A stretch of 64,000 nt of DNA from Rhizomys pruinosus (GCA_009823505.1 VZQC01006256.1:690156-754155); one strand, 5' to 3'. Positions 21,060-31,200 are shown, counted from the first letter of the stretch. The notes: generated by a model from the sequence alone, not told the origin. Translations and numbers: made by a program.

Positions 21060-21205
21060 TTTTATTACATTTATTTTGAGTCAGAGTCTCTTTGTAGCCC
21101 CAGCTGGCCTGGAACTGGATATATAGACCAGACTGGCTTGGATCTCATAGATCACCTACCTCTACCTCCTCCTGGGTGCTGAGATTAAAGGCATGTGCCA
21201 GTATG
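21060..21205 (-). repeat. B1 SINE, antisense
   Basis: Reversed B1: CCCCAGCTGGCCTGGAACTG, GACCAGACTGGCTTGGATCT, GATTAAAGGCATGTGCCAG. It abuts the L1 fragment. Confidence 0.9.
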
Positions 21206-21420
21206 TTTGAAAACTGATGATAAATGATATTCAAGGACAAAAGCAGAAAAGAAGAACTCAGAAATGAGAAAAACAGTAAAACTGACAACTAAACCCAAGA
21301 GAAGTTCTAACGATGTCAATAAAATCACTAATGAGATGGTAAAAATATGGACAAATAACATTCGAAGTGGAAAAGGATAATCATTTCAGAGATAGTTTTT
21401 TAGATAAACCAGTAACCAAG
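21206..21420. other. A-rich unique spacer
   Basis: No feature recognised. Confidence 0.4.
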
Positions 21421-21477
21421 CTCTGGGGGTTTTATTTTTATTTTTTATAAATTTATTGTTTTACATATTCTTTTGTA

Positions 21478-21511
21478 CAAGATTATGTTACAAAAAAATA
21501 ACATAATCTTG
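21478..21511. repeat. Perfect 13-bp inverted repeat (hairpin)
   Basis: CAAGATTATGTTA (21478-21490) and TAACATAATCTTG (21499-21511) are exact reverse complements around an 8-base A-rich loop. The ~90-bp segment holding it is bracketed by the similar sequences AGCTCTGGGGGTTTT (21420) and TGCTCTGGTGGTTTT (21510). Confidence 0.9.
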
Positions 21512-21520
21512 CTCTGGTGG

Positions 21521-21677
21521 TTTTTTTTTTTTTTTTTTTGGTCTTTCGAGACAGGTCTCCCTGAGCCCCAGCTGTTCCTGGAACTCACTTGAGACAGGCT
21601 GGCCTTGAACTCACAAAGATCCGCCTGCCTCTGCCTCCCAAGTGCTAGGATTAAAGGCGTGCGCCACCATGCCCGGC
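21521..21677 (-). repeat. B1 SINE, antisense, long T-tract
   Basis: Starts with ~19 T (reversed A-tail), then GGTCTTTCGAGACAGGTCTC and ends GGCGTGCGCCACCATGCCCG. CpGs are retained, so the copy is young. Confidence 0.96.
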
Positions 21678-21680
21678 GCT

Positions 21681-21860
21681 ATCTTTTCTGATTTTTCTCT
21701 TTGTCTTTTTGAGACAGGGTCTCCCTTTAGCCCCAGCTGGCCTAGAATTCACTAGGTAGACCAGGCTGGCCTTGAACTCACAGAGATCTGCCTGCCTCTG
21801 CGTCTGGAGTGGTGGGATTAAAGGTGTGCGCCACCACGTCTGGCATCTTTTCTGATTTTT
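21681..21860 (-). repeat. B1 SINE, antisense, with 16-bp TSD
   Basis: The B1 (21697-21844) is bracketed by a perfect duplication of ATCTTTTCTGATTTTT at 21681-21696 and 21845-21860. It is immediately adjacent to the preceding B1. Confidence 0.97.
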
Positions 21861-22001
21861 AATCTAAACCTTTTAATCTTGTAATACGGAGTCAGAGCTA
21901 AATGGAAAGCAGAATTATATAGACAGAAAACTTGAGACCAGTCTTATTTTTTAATGTAGTAATGACCAAAAAAGTAGATTACCACGTATAGTGTGAAGAA
22001 A

Positions 22002-22336
22002 GCCTGTGATCCCAGGACTCAAGATGCTGAGATGGAACCTGTGATCCCAGCACTCAAGATGCCAAGATGGAGCCTGTGATCCCAGGACTCAAGACACAGA
22101 GATGGAGCTGGTGATCCCAGCACTCAAGACGCCAAGATGGAGCCTGTGATCCCAGGACTTAAGACGCCTAGATGAAGCTGGTGATCACAGGACTCAAGAC
22201 GCTGAAATGGAGTCTGGGATCCCAGCACTCAAGACGCCGAGATGAAGCCCATGATACCAGGACTCAAGATGCGGAGAAGGAGCCTGTGATCCTAGCACTC
22301 AACATTCTAAGATGGAACTGGTGATCCCAGAACTTT
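22002..22336. repeat. 35-bp minisatellite, ~9.5 copies
   Basis: Consecutive 35-bp units of the form CCTGTGATCCCAGGACTCAA followed by GACGCCGAGATGGAG, with ~10-20 percent divergence. Units alternate between CCAGGACT and CCAGCACT in nine of ten positions, which suggests a 70-bp higher-order unit. GATCCCAGCACTC resembles the B1 TAATCCCAGCACTC block, so it may have grown from a SINE fragment. Confidence 0.95.
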
Positions 22337-22424
22337 TTGGAGAAAAAAAATTAAAGGGAACAACAGCAACAAAAAGACTTGCTCAAAGAACTTACCTAAA
22401 CATCAAAAAAGTTAAAAAAAAAAA

Positions 22425-22572
22425 AAAAAGATGAGAAAAAGATACAAGACGGGACTTAACATGTAAGGCAGAATGCATGAGTAGGGGGGGTGGGGCATGG
22501 ATGAGGGGAAGGGCATAAACTTATTAAGAAATATTGTATGAAATGTACAGAAGCTCAATAAAAAAATTAAGG
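22425..22572 (+). mobile_element. LINE-1 3' terminus, sense
   Basis: AGGCAGAATGCATGAGTAGG, a G-rich stretch, GGAAGGGCATAAACTTATTA and ATGTACAGAAGCTCAATAAA form a G-rich tract followed by an AATAAA signal. The layout parallels the L1 3' end at 20.6 kb but in the opposite orientation and diverged. Confidence 0.5.
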
Positions 22573-23578
22573 AAAAAAGAAAATGATCTATTATAAGCAC
22601 ATTGGTCACTTTAGAACTGCAGGGACAGTTTCATATAAAAAACTGTCTATTGAAAGATGAAGCTTCTGTTTACTAGTGTGTCACATAACTGGAGTGAGTA
22701 TTTGAGGCTAGCTGCATTAATTCTGTCTGTCTTTCTCTGTGTGTGTTATATGAATTCAGTTTGTGGCTTTGAAATCCTGCAAGGCCTCCAGAAGGTCAGA
22801 AGTCATTCTTCAGAACAGTAGAAAGCAGTGAGTGGCAAATGGTCTCCATATTTAGCCTAGACAACTCAAAGGAAACAGAGGGTGGCTTCCTATAGGAGTT
22901 CCTCTTGAAAGTCACGAGGGCAGACTCTCCAAATTGCTGGCATTGATTTGTAATCAAGATGTTTCTCACTTGGGCAATTGCTTATAGTGCGCTACAGGGG
23001 AGGAGGCAGCAGGGATATGCTTACTTAACAATGGTCAATAACCTTCTAAGATGAAGTCAGTGGAATCAAGAAGTCAATTGTTATGGTGCAAGAATAAGAA
23101 AAATATAAAAAGCATTATTATCATCAGGATAAAGAATATAAAAGAATTGGACAAGACTACTAATGATTTTTTTAAAATCTTAGTTAATATGGACTTAAAA
23201 ACTGTCTACTCAACAAAATCTCCATCATCTTAAACTAACAGCCAAATTTATAGACAATGGTGAACTATAAAAGTGATTTTCATTGAACTAAAGATTAAGA
23301 TAAGAAAGTCCATTTACCTTTTAGATGTTCAGACTAGCCCCATGGTTGTGATATTCAGAAATGTCCAGACATCACTGCAAATGCTTTACATTTGAGAACC
23401 ACTGTTCTACGAGTTCCAGTAGTATAGTGAGTCAAGAAAAAATATGAATTTTAAGTATTAAAACAGAACTGCCATTCTATGCAGAAATTATGTTTATAGG
23501 CCTAGAAAATTTTTGAGAATTAATGGATTTATTGAGAGTATTGTTTTTAAAAATGAGTTCATTAAAATGTCCAAATAT
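22573..23578. other. Unique sequence
   Basis: AT-leaning DNA without a recognised gene. 23340-23405 ends in TTTGAGAACCACTG, reminiscent of a MER5-type hAT terminus, but too little remains to call. Confidence 0.45.
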
Positions 23579-23797
23579 GGGGGCTGGAGAGATGGCTCAG
23601 TGGTTAAAAGCACTGACTGCTCTTGGCGAGGACCCAGGTTCAATTCCTAGCACCCACGTGGTGGTTAAGAACTGTCCCTAACTCCAATTCCCAGGGATCT
23701 GGGACTCTGTCTGACCTCTGTGAGCATTGCACAACATGGGTGCACTTACACACATGCAGGCAATACACTCATACACATAAAATAAAAATCATTTTTA
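23579..23797 (+). repeat. B2 SINE
   Basis: GGGGGCTGGAGAGATGGCTC to ACTCATACACATAAAATAAA, full length. Confidence 0.95.
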
Positions 23798-23906
23798 AAA
23801 ATGAAGTATGGAATAAATTTACAAAAAACCCCTGAAAAATTTCAATGACTAGCTAGAAAATATAACAGAAAAGTGATATTATTGCAATAACAGCAACAAT
23901 CTCCAG

Positions 23907-24957
23907 AAAAATCTAGAGTTTTTTTTTTCTATTACTTCTTTATTTTTTTTTCATTTTTTAACAATAAGTAACAATTTATGAGTGCAAGCATCCATCATGT
24001 AAAACCAATTTGCAAGTAGTTGTGCCCAAACCCACACAGCCCAAGGGTCCCACCATCCAGCTGGGGGGGGGGCTTGTATGTTCAATCAAGTTGATCAAAT
24101 AATTGTCCAGACTATATTGCTTTAGTTTCAACATTCACCCCAATAGCAGCCCTTACATTCTACCACGTGCCCTCTTCTGCATATTGTTCCCTAGGGTTAG
24201 AAAAGAGGCACAGGTGGACGAGAAGCAAAACAGCCTACTTTCTCTGGAGCTGTTGTTTTGGACTCTGGTCAATTCTGGCTGTTTGGTTTCATGGGCTGAC
24301 AGTTTGTCCAGAAAAAACTTTTCAATCCTGCTAATGAAGCACAAGCAATTAGATATATAGGTATTTATTTTTTTTTTTTTTTTTTATTTTTTTTTTAAAT
24401 TAATTTTTATTGATGCTTTGTGCATTTCATACATTTTTTCCAATTCAGTTCAGGCTTATTTCCCTTTCCCTCCCCCCCACCCCCACCCCATCCCAGATCA
24501 TGCATTCTGCCATAACTGTCCTGCATCTTTCTCTCAGTTTTTTTTTTCATTTTTAGCTATAAGTGATAATCCATGAGTACAAGCATCCTTCATGCAAAAC
24601 CTATCTGCAGGCTGTTGTGCCCAAACACCTACAGCCCCACCATCCAGTGGGGGGTGACAGGTTGTTTGTTCAATCAAGTTGATCAAATGAGTGTCCAGAC
24701 TACATTGCTGTAGTTTCACCATTCACCCCAATCGCAGCCCTTACATTCTACCACGCCCCCTCTTCCGCAGGTTGTTCCCTAGGCTTAGAAAAGGGGCACA
24801 GGTGGATGAGAGGTAAAACAGTCCACTCTCTCTGGAGCTGTTGACTTGGACTCTGGTCAATTCTGGCTGTTTCCTTTCATGGGCTGACAGTCCATCCAGG
24901 AATAACCTTTCGATCCTGGCCTGGTGCGTTATGGCGTCTCCAAAAATCTAGAGTTTT
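23907..24957 (-). mobile_element. LINE-1 insertion with two tandem 3' UTRs inside one TSD
   Basis: The whole ~1.02-kb insert (23923-24941) is flanked by a perfect 16-bp duplication AAAAATCTAGAGTTTT (23907-23922, 24942-24957). On the minus strand it reads: L1 3' UTR copy A (24941 to ~24395) ending in AATTAAT-rich DNA and a poly-A, then copy B (~24355 to 23923). Copy B lacks the terminal ~150 bp (G-rich tract and usual AATAAA end) and ends at an internal A-rich site containing AATAAA. No coding part of L1 is present. Confidence 0.7.
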
Positions 24958-25044
24958 ATAAGGTTCCCAATACATATACATGAAGGAAACATGCATTTAA
25001 TTGAAGAATGGATTTTCCTAATTATTTACTTTTTAAATATATTA

Positions 25045-25196
25045 TTATTATTTGTCTTTTCAAGACAGGGTCTCCCTGTAGCTCCAGCTGTCCTGGAACT
25101 CACTCTATAGACCAGGTTGGCCTTTAACTCACAAAGATCTGCCTGCCTCTGCTTCCCAAGTGCTAGGATTAAAGGCATGCACCACCATGCCCAGCT
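25045..25196 (-). repeat. B1 SINE, antisense
   Basis: Reversed B1: GACAGGGTCTCCCTGTAGCT, CACAAAGATCTGCCTGCCTC, ACCACCATGCCCAGCT. It sits in the A-rich tail of the adjoining antisense B2. Confidence 0.95.
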
Positions 25197-25424
25197 AAAT
25201 ATTTTATTATTTTTATGTTAGATATATAAGTGTTTTGCCCGAATTTATGTAAGTGCACCCAAGTTGTGCAATGCCCACTGAGGTCAGAAGAAGGCAATGG
25301 ATCGCCTGGAACTAGAGTTAAGGGCAGTTGTTAGCCACCACATGGGTGCTGGGAATCAACCCCGGGGTCCTCTGCAAGAGCAGCCAGTGCTCTTAACCAC
25401 TGAGCCATCTTTCCAGCCCCCCCC
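25197..25424 (-). repeat. B2 SINE, antisense
   Basis: Reversed B2: AAGTTGTGCAATGCCCACTG, CCACATGGGTGCTGGGAATC, CTTAACCACTGAGCCATCTT, then a C-run. Confidence 0.94.
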
Positions 25425-26272
25425 CACCCAATTATTTCTAATAGCTTCCAAGTTAAAAGCCTGGATCTATAACATGCCATCTTTGGCTTCTGTTGACCTA
25501 GGCAGAGGCTCGTTGCTGCTTAGTTCCAGGGTTCCAGCAGGACTGAGACTCTTCAATATGCCATCACATGCTGTTCAACCTTGCTCTTTTCTGGGTGGTT
25601 CAACCTTGCTCCCCCAGAATGCTCATCTGATGTAACATACTTTTCAGCCCCATCTCCACTATATACATTCTATTAGGGAATCAAAGCCTCTCTTTATTGG
25701 GTACAGACTTGAGTGGGCTACGTGACAAGGTCTGACAAAAATGTTTTGTCATCTCTTTTGCCTTAGTGTTTTATTTATCTATGTATGATCATATAGGCAG
25801 ACTTTCATTTCATTCCTGGCTGTACCATTCTTTGTCAATGTGAGCAAACAATCAAGGTTTATTTTATCAAGCAAAGAGGTATTTAGCAAGTGAGGAAATG
25901 AAAACGGAAAGCAAGTATACTTTCCAAAATGGAAGGAGGACCATGTCGAGTGACAACAGCACGTACCACTTACTATTTACACATAGAACCTCTTTGATCC
26001 CCAGTTTTCCCTTCACTAGGATGGATATGAGAATACTTTTCCCATGGGCTGTGTTGTTGACTACTATATAGCACCTGCTCTTTCTCTTTTTGTCCCAGGT
26101 AATCACATCTGTAGTCTCCTACCATCTTTTCCCATTTTACCCCACCACTGTCTGCAACATAATATATTGTGTAGCCTATTGTTGGAGCTGATTGGATTCC
26201 CTGTCTCCATTTATTTCCCTGAATGACTTTCTCCCTTTGTCTATCTTTGATGGTTCTCCACTATAGCCCCCA
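25425..26272. other. Unique sequence
   Basis: Single-copy DNA without a recognised gene. A short direct repeat GGTTCAACCTTGCTC style pair at 25573-25612 is the only internal structure. Confidence 0.5.
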
Positions 26273-26414
26273 TTTTTTTTGTTCTTTTCGAGACAGGGTC
26301 CCTCTGTAGCCCCAGCTGGCTTGGAACTCGCTATGTAGACCAGGCTGGCCTTGAACTCACAGAGATCTGCCTGCCTCTGCCTCCAGAGTGCTGGGATTAA
26401 AGGCGTGCACTACC
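26273..26414 (-). repeat. B1 SINE, antisense
   Basis: Reversed B1: TTCGAGACAGGGTCCCTCTG, CCAGGCTGGCCTTGAACTCA, GGGATTAAAGGCGTGCACTA. Confidence 0.95.
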
Positions 26415-26834
26415 ATGCATTTTAAACTTTCTTCTCTACAGTTGAGCCACATCCACCCTTTCGCTAGCATTTCTACTTCCCCTCTCTGGGCATCCCGGGC
26501 TTTAGTCTGTCTCAGCAACCCCTTGACTTCCAAAGCACTGGCTGGAGAAGGGAGAATATTTCTGCTTGATGTTCCTGCTCCAGTTGCTATCCCCTGTAAG
26601 GATTCTCAACCAAGAGAAAAAAGACTGCAGTAGAATGTGTTCCTCAGAGCTCCATCAAGTGCTTCTTGCCAGGGTAAGGGAACAAGGCACGATAGCTAGG
26701 CTGGCTGGGGGCACTGAGAAAGATTCTAGGTGGGTTTCTTTCTCAGAGCCAGAAAACTAGCCCTGGGGCTCTGGAGGCCCCATTTCTGAGCACAACAGCC
26801 TCCCCCTACCCAACACCTCATTGGTCATGGACAG

Positions 26835-26915
26835 TTCTATTTCACGGTCAATTGGCCATAATTTCAATTATGTAGGAAGCTTTTATTTTGCATGCAAATT
26901 CCAAAACATCTCAGA
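26835..26915. promoter_or_regulatory. Candidate element with POU-type palindrome
   Basis: Contains the 12-bp perfect palindrome TTTGCATGCAAA at 26887-26898, two overlapping octamer-like half-sites, in an AT-rich single-copy context with CAATTGG and CAATTATG motifs. Function is inferred only. Confidence 0.25.
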
Positions 26916-27604
26916 AATCTGTGGAAAGGCCTAGGTATAAAGGACTAGGAATTTAAGTCTGAAAAGTGAGAATGATGCCACATTCTATATCACTGCCCTT
27001 GGAGGCCATGGCACACTCAAGGAAGACTGAAAGGGTGGCAATTGAGTGTCAGGAAACATGTCTGGTACATAGTATGTACTAAACATTGGTTAGCCTAGTG
27101 GTATTTATTTATTTTTAGCAAAGTCAGTTTGCTAAATGCAAAACATGCTTCTATCTGAATATGCCTTGTATATATTGATACACACATTTCTTTTTAAAGT
27201 TGCACTAAATTTCTCGAGGGTTAATTTTTACCCTCTCTTTCTGTAAGAATACTTAACCTGAAATCTGTCTTAACACATTTTCAAGTATTGTATACTAGAA
27301 AAACAATGTTGTATGAGAGATCTTTAGCCTTTGTTCATTTTTTGAGGCTCCAAGCATTCTTCATTGGTGATCTCCCCTGTTCACGCTCCTTTGTTGCATA
27401 AGGAGATTTTCATACAAGTACATAATGCTCTTTGAGCATATTGCACAAGCCTTCCTACCCTTCTCCTCTTTCTTCCTCCTTTTAGTTTCCTTTGTTCCCC
27501 TAGAGGGTTTAGCTTGTACGTTCATATCATATACACACATTATTTTACATAGGTGCAAAAATCCAAAAACTGCAATGAGAGCAAACACAAGATACTTGCC
27601 TTTC
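26916..27604. other. Unique sequence with a possible L2 3' trace
   Basis: TGTCTGGTACATAGTATGTA near 27059 resembles the L2 3' end ('cctggcacatagta'). The rest is AT-rich single-copy DNA. Confidence 0.35.
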
Positions 27605-27689
27605 TAATTTGACTTAATTTATTTAATGTGATTATCTCCAGTTACATCTATTTCCTGCAAGTGACATAACTTCATTCTTATTTAAGCGT

Positions 27690-27952
27690 AAAAAAATTCC
27701 ATTGTTAAAGAAAGATGACCTCACGAGCTTTTCAGGTAAATGGATAGAGCTAGAAGATATCATGCTAAGTGAAGTAATGTGGTCCCAGAAAAACAAATGA
27801 CGAATGGTATCCCTCATCTGTGGATGCTAGCACCAATTACCTAATTGTATGGCAAACTGAGCAACGTTAATGTGCTCTGAAAACAACTGTGCTTTTATAT
27901 TGTGAATCCCTTAAAAATAAATAAATATGTTACTGCAAAAAAATTCCATTGT
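27690..27952 (+). mobile_element. Short sense L1 fragment nested in antisense L1, with 16-bp TSD
   Basis: AAAAAAATTCCATTGT is duplicated exactly at 27690-27705 and 27937-27952. Between them, TAAATGGATAGAGCTAGAAG, ATCATGCTAAGTGAAGTAAT and TCATCTGTGGATGCTAGCAC match the segment at the end of L1 ORF2 and the start of the 3' UTR. The piece ends in AAAATAAATAAATATG. A second L1 event landed inside the first. Confidence 0.8.
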
Positions 27953-28321
27953 GTTTATATAGCACATTTTCTTTATCCATCCCTCTGTTGATGGACATCT
28001 CAGTTGGGTTTATAACTTAGCTACTGCAAATAGTGCTGCTATAACCATGGATGTGCAAGTATCTCTATGACACACTGGCGTGGACTCCTCTGGGTAAATA
28101 CCCAGGTGATGTATAACTGGGTCGTATGGAAGCTCTACTTTTACGTTTCCCAGAAGCCTCCATAATGATTTCCATAGTGGATAGACAGGTTTATATTCCC
28201 ACCAGCAGTCTCCAAGGATTCCTTTTAATCTGATCCACAGTATTTGCTGTTATTAGTTTTCTCAATGATTGCTATTCTGGCTGGGGTAAGATGGACTCTC
28301 AATGTTCTTAAAATTTTTCTA

Positions 28322-28374
28322 TTGTCTATCATCTATCTCTCTATCTATCTATCTATCATCTACCTATTATCTAC

Positions 28375-28426
<52 letters not shown>

Positions 28427-28434
28427 ATCTACTG
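28322..28434. repeat. (TCTA)n microsatellite
   Basis: TCTATCTATC units with CTAT/ACCTAT interruptions on the left and a pure run on the right. Confidence 0.97.
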
Positions 28435-28590
28435 ATTGTGTGTTTGTGTGTTCCTTGGTGCATGTGTGGAAGTCAGAGGACATCTTGTAGGAGTCAGTTA
28501 GTTCTCTACTTCCACCTTGTGGGTTCTGGGGGGTGGAACTCAGGTCATCAGGCTTGGAGGCAAGTGCCTTTACTCAAGGGCCCCTTAATG
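28435..28590 (-). repeat. B3 SINE, antisense
   Basis: GAAGTCAGAGGACATCTTGT, GTCAGTTAGTTCTCTACTTC, GGGTGGAACTCAGGTCATCA and GGAGGCAAGTGCCTTTACTC are reversed B3 landmarks. It is inserted in the antisense L1M. Confidence 0.88.
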
Positions 28591-28639
28591 TAGTTACTTT
28601 TAATTTGCATTTTTCTGATAGCTAGTGAGGTTAACAGCA

Positions 28640-28800
28640 GGAAACCAGTGCTATCTTGGAAACAGAGAGCAGACCTTACCAGACAAGTGAATTCACTGGA
28701 GTCTTGACCTTTGATTTCCCAGTTTCTAGGACTGTGAGAAAATAAATATGTTCTACATAAATGGCCTGGTCTCAGGTATTTGTTAGCTTAGAAAACCATC
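28640..28800 (+). repeat. MaLR-type LTR fragment (tentative)
   Basis: TTTGATTTCCCAGTTTCTAG, GACTGTGAGAAAATAAATAT and GGCCTGGTCTCAGGTATTTG resemble the 3' part of MLT/MST LTRs (poly-A signal AATAAA followed by 'gtctgtggtattttgtta'). Non-coding and old. Confidence 0.5.
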
Positions 28801-28989
28801 CTGTCTTTAGGGAGACAGGAGGGACCTCACAGTCTGAGAACCAGACGCTGCTATTGTGGGCCTTCTCCACACTCTACCTGAGGGTAAATGCAATGGGGTG
28901 AATACCACTCCAGGAGGGCCTCAGGGGTGAGACTCAAAGTTTTAGTTCCTAGCACAGCTTATACAAAGGGCTCCTCCTCACCCCCCCTT

Positions 28990-29154
28990 GCCTGGCGTGG
29001 TGGTGCACGCCTTTAATCCTAGCATTTGGGAGGCAGAGGCAGGCGGATCTTTGTGAGTTCAAGGCCAGCCTGGTCTACAGAGTGAGTTCCAGGACAGCTG
29101 GGGCTACAGGGAGACCTTGTCTCGAAAAGGACACAAAAAAAAAAAAAAAAAAAA
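28990..29154 (+). repeat. Young B1 SINE
   Basis: CCTGGCGTGGTGGTGCACGC to GACCTTGTCTCGAAAAGGAC followed by ~21 A. Confidence 0.97.
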
Positions 29155-29410
29155 AGGGCTTCCCCCAATCAGTCGAAAGGGCCCCAGAGCACATCCAATC
29201 ACTGTAAAGGTCAGGGGAAGTTCAGCCAATCAAAGTGTGGGGGCGGGCGGTGATACCGATGCCTGGAAATCTGCTCTGCAAGGCCTCTTAATTAGGTCCC
29301 TTTGTGAAATGGCCATACTGACGGGATATTGTCTTCTCATCCACACAATCCATCACTCCAATCCATACACTTCCGTACTCCACCATGCCATCCATCCAAT
29401 CCATTATCAT
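29155..29410. other. Unique spacer
   Basis: Includes a GGGGGCGGGCGG stretch near 29239 and CCATCCAAT-rich DNA near 29350-29405. No gene. Confidence 0.45.
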
Positions 29411-29920
29411 ATTTTGATTTTATGTGTCAAATTGAGGTGCAATTGCCTGCATATACATTAGGTGTAACACGTGGTCTTACTCAATTGCCTGTGGGGACGG
29501 AGAAGCGGGCACATGGGATTCCCCCACGAAACTGGAGTTCTAATGGATCCCAGTTGTTACCAGTCATCTGGTGTGCTGGGATTCAAACTCAGTCTTCTTT
29601 TTTTTTTTTTTTTTTTTTAATTTTTTATTTATTTCTGTATGTGTATGAATGTACTGTCTGCATGCAAGTCTGTGCACCCGTGTCGTGCAATGCCGCGGAG
29701 GCCAGAAGAGGGCGTCGGATTCCCCTGGAACTGGAGTTCTCCTTGAATTGGAGTTTCAGACGGTTCTCGGCCGCCATGTGGGTGCTGGGGATCGAACCCG
29801 GGTCCTCTGTAAGAGCGGTCGGCGCTCTTAACCGCTAGGCCATCTCTCCAGCCCCCTCAAACTCAGTCTTCTACAAGAACAGCCAGTGCTCTTAACTGCT
29901 GAGCCGTCTCTCCAGCCCCC
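29411..29920 (-). repeat. Old B2 SINE, antisense, split by a younger B2
   Basis: Left part 29411-29598 and right part 29857-29920 together make one reversed B2 (body with TGTGCTGGGATTCAAACTCA, head with CTCTTAACTGCTGAGCCGTC). The gap is filled by the young B2 described separately. Confidence 0.9.
29583..29872 (-). mobile_element. Young B2 SINE inserted in an older B2, 16-bp TSD
   Basis: TCAAACTCAGTCTTCT occurs exactly at 29583-29598 and 29857-29872. The inserted B2 (29599-29856) has a long T-tract, retained CpGs (GAGCGGTCGGCGCTCTTAAC) and the internal doubling GAACTGGAGTTCTCC / GAATTGGAGTTTCAG. Confidence 0.97.
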
Positions 29921-30954
29921 CTAGAAATATTCTCATGTTGAATCCATAGCAATACTGTAGGCAATATGAAGGCTTAGCATCTCCATTTCCAGGTTAAAAG
30001 TCACCCAGAGGAGCAAAGTGACTTTTCCAGGGTCCCTTAAATCCATGTAAGTGGAGGGTCTGGGAGCCGAAGCAGGTTTCTCTGCCTCCAAAGTCCATGA
30101 TCTTTCACTTTCCTCAAATTGCCAACATCGCGTGCCTGGGATGGGTTTTGGGCTGTCTCTTCCTTCTGAAGCCAAATTGAACAGTGTCTGCCCTCTGACC
30201 CCAGAAAGCAAGCAGGAGGTAAACAAGGAATATTTTTTTACTTTCATCCATGACCTCTGCCTTTTGCGCAGCCCTGCATGCCACTCACTTGTGTGCACAC
30301 TGTCCCACACAAATACAGATATACACATATTTACATTCGGTGAAATTTTTATGGTGACTCTATGATGTACTGGATAGGTGTGTGTGCAGCTAGGACAAAG
30401 ACAGTTTATTGGAGAAGAGGTTAATTGTCTAAGCTTCATAGACACATAGGTTTGATCTTCAGCTGGCTTCCCAGCTGTGTCAACTCAGCCAAGTCCCTTA
30501 ACTTGAAACTTTTCATTTCTTGCCATTATTGTTATCTGTGAGAACCTATACACATATCTCTCTGAGCGCGGTGTTGAAGAGGGAGCTGGGGGACTGCGTT
30601 CAGGACAGTGACCTCAGAATATCTCTCTGAAGTCATGCTGAGGTTCGAGTGGCGGCTGCAGTGTCTGCCCTGATCTCTGTCATGCTGAGGTGTCAGTTTC
30701 CACAGAGATCAGATATCAAGCCAAGAGGGCCAAGGCCAGGTAGAGGAGATCTGGAGGCTGGAGGTGTTGGAGTGAGTCTGCACCACGGTTCGTGTATGGA
30801 TTTGACTCCACCTTGAACAGTGGGGCAGCTGTGGGTCTCTTCTTTCCCTTTGGGAATTTGTCTAGCTGCTTCCAGGGCCTAGGTCTTGCCAGAAGACTGT
30901 CAGACCCAAAGACAGCGGTAGACATCCCCAGAGAGGTCACTCAGTGATGCAATT
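29921..30954. other. Unique sequence with a MIR trace
   Basis: 30465-30535 (CCCAGCTGTGTCAACTCAGC, AAGTCCCTTAACTTG) looks like a MIR relic. A 170-codon minus frame (29933-30445) overlaps a 104-codon plus frame, with no recognisable domain, and I do not accept either. Confidence 0.5.
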
Positions 30955-31200
30955 AAGAACATAGAGGGGCTGGAGAGATGATGGCCTACCGGTTAAGAGT
31001 GCTGACTGCTTTTACAGAGGACCCAGGTTTGACCCCCAGCACCCACGTGGTGGCTGAGAACTGTCTTTAACTCCAGTTCCAGGAGAATCTGAAGCTTTCT
31101 TCTGACCTTTGCGGCATTGCACTGCATGGGTGCACAAACCTACATGCAGACAGTACATTCATACACATAAAAATAAATAAAATTAAAAAAAAGAACATAG
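30955..31200 (+). repeat. Young-type B2 SINE with 10-bp TSD
   Basis: AAGAACATAG flanks the element (30955-30964, 31191-31200). GGGCTGGAGAGATGATGGCC to CATACACATAAAAATAAATA. Confidence 0.95.

Larger units (their letters stand above)
27605..28632 (-). mobile_element. Ancient LINE-1 (L1M-type) 3' part, antisense, interrupted
   Basis: Reversed L1 landmarks: CCATCCCTCTGTTGATGGAC, AATAGTGCTGCTATAACCAT, GTAAATACCCAGGTGATGTA, ATATTCCCACCAGCAGTCTC, and TTTTAATTTGCATTTTTCTG beyond the interruption. It is broken by a 231-bp sense L1 piece (27706-27936), and by a TCTA array plus B3 (28322-28590). No coding capacity remains. Confidence 0.8.

Noticed and set aside
22002..22336. CRISPR-like regularly spaced repeats
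   Set aside because: Contiguous tandem units with no unique spacers, in rodent nuclear DNA; it is a minisatellite.
29933..30445. 170-codon minus-strand frame
   Set aside because: Overlaps a 104-codon plus frame and a MIR-like relic; product has no recognisable features.
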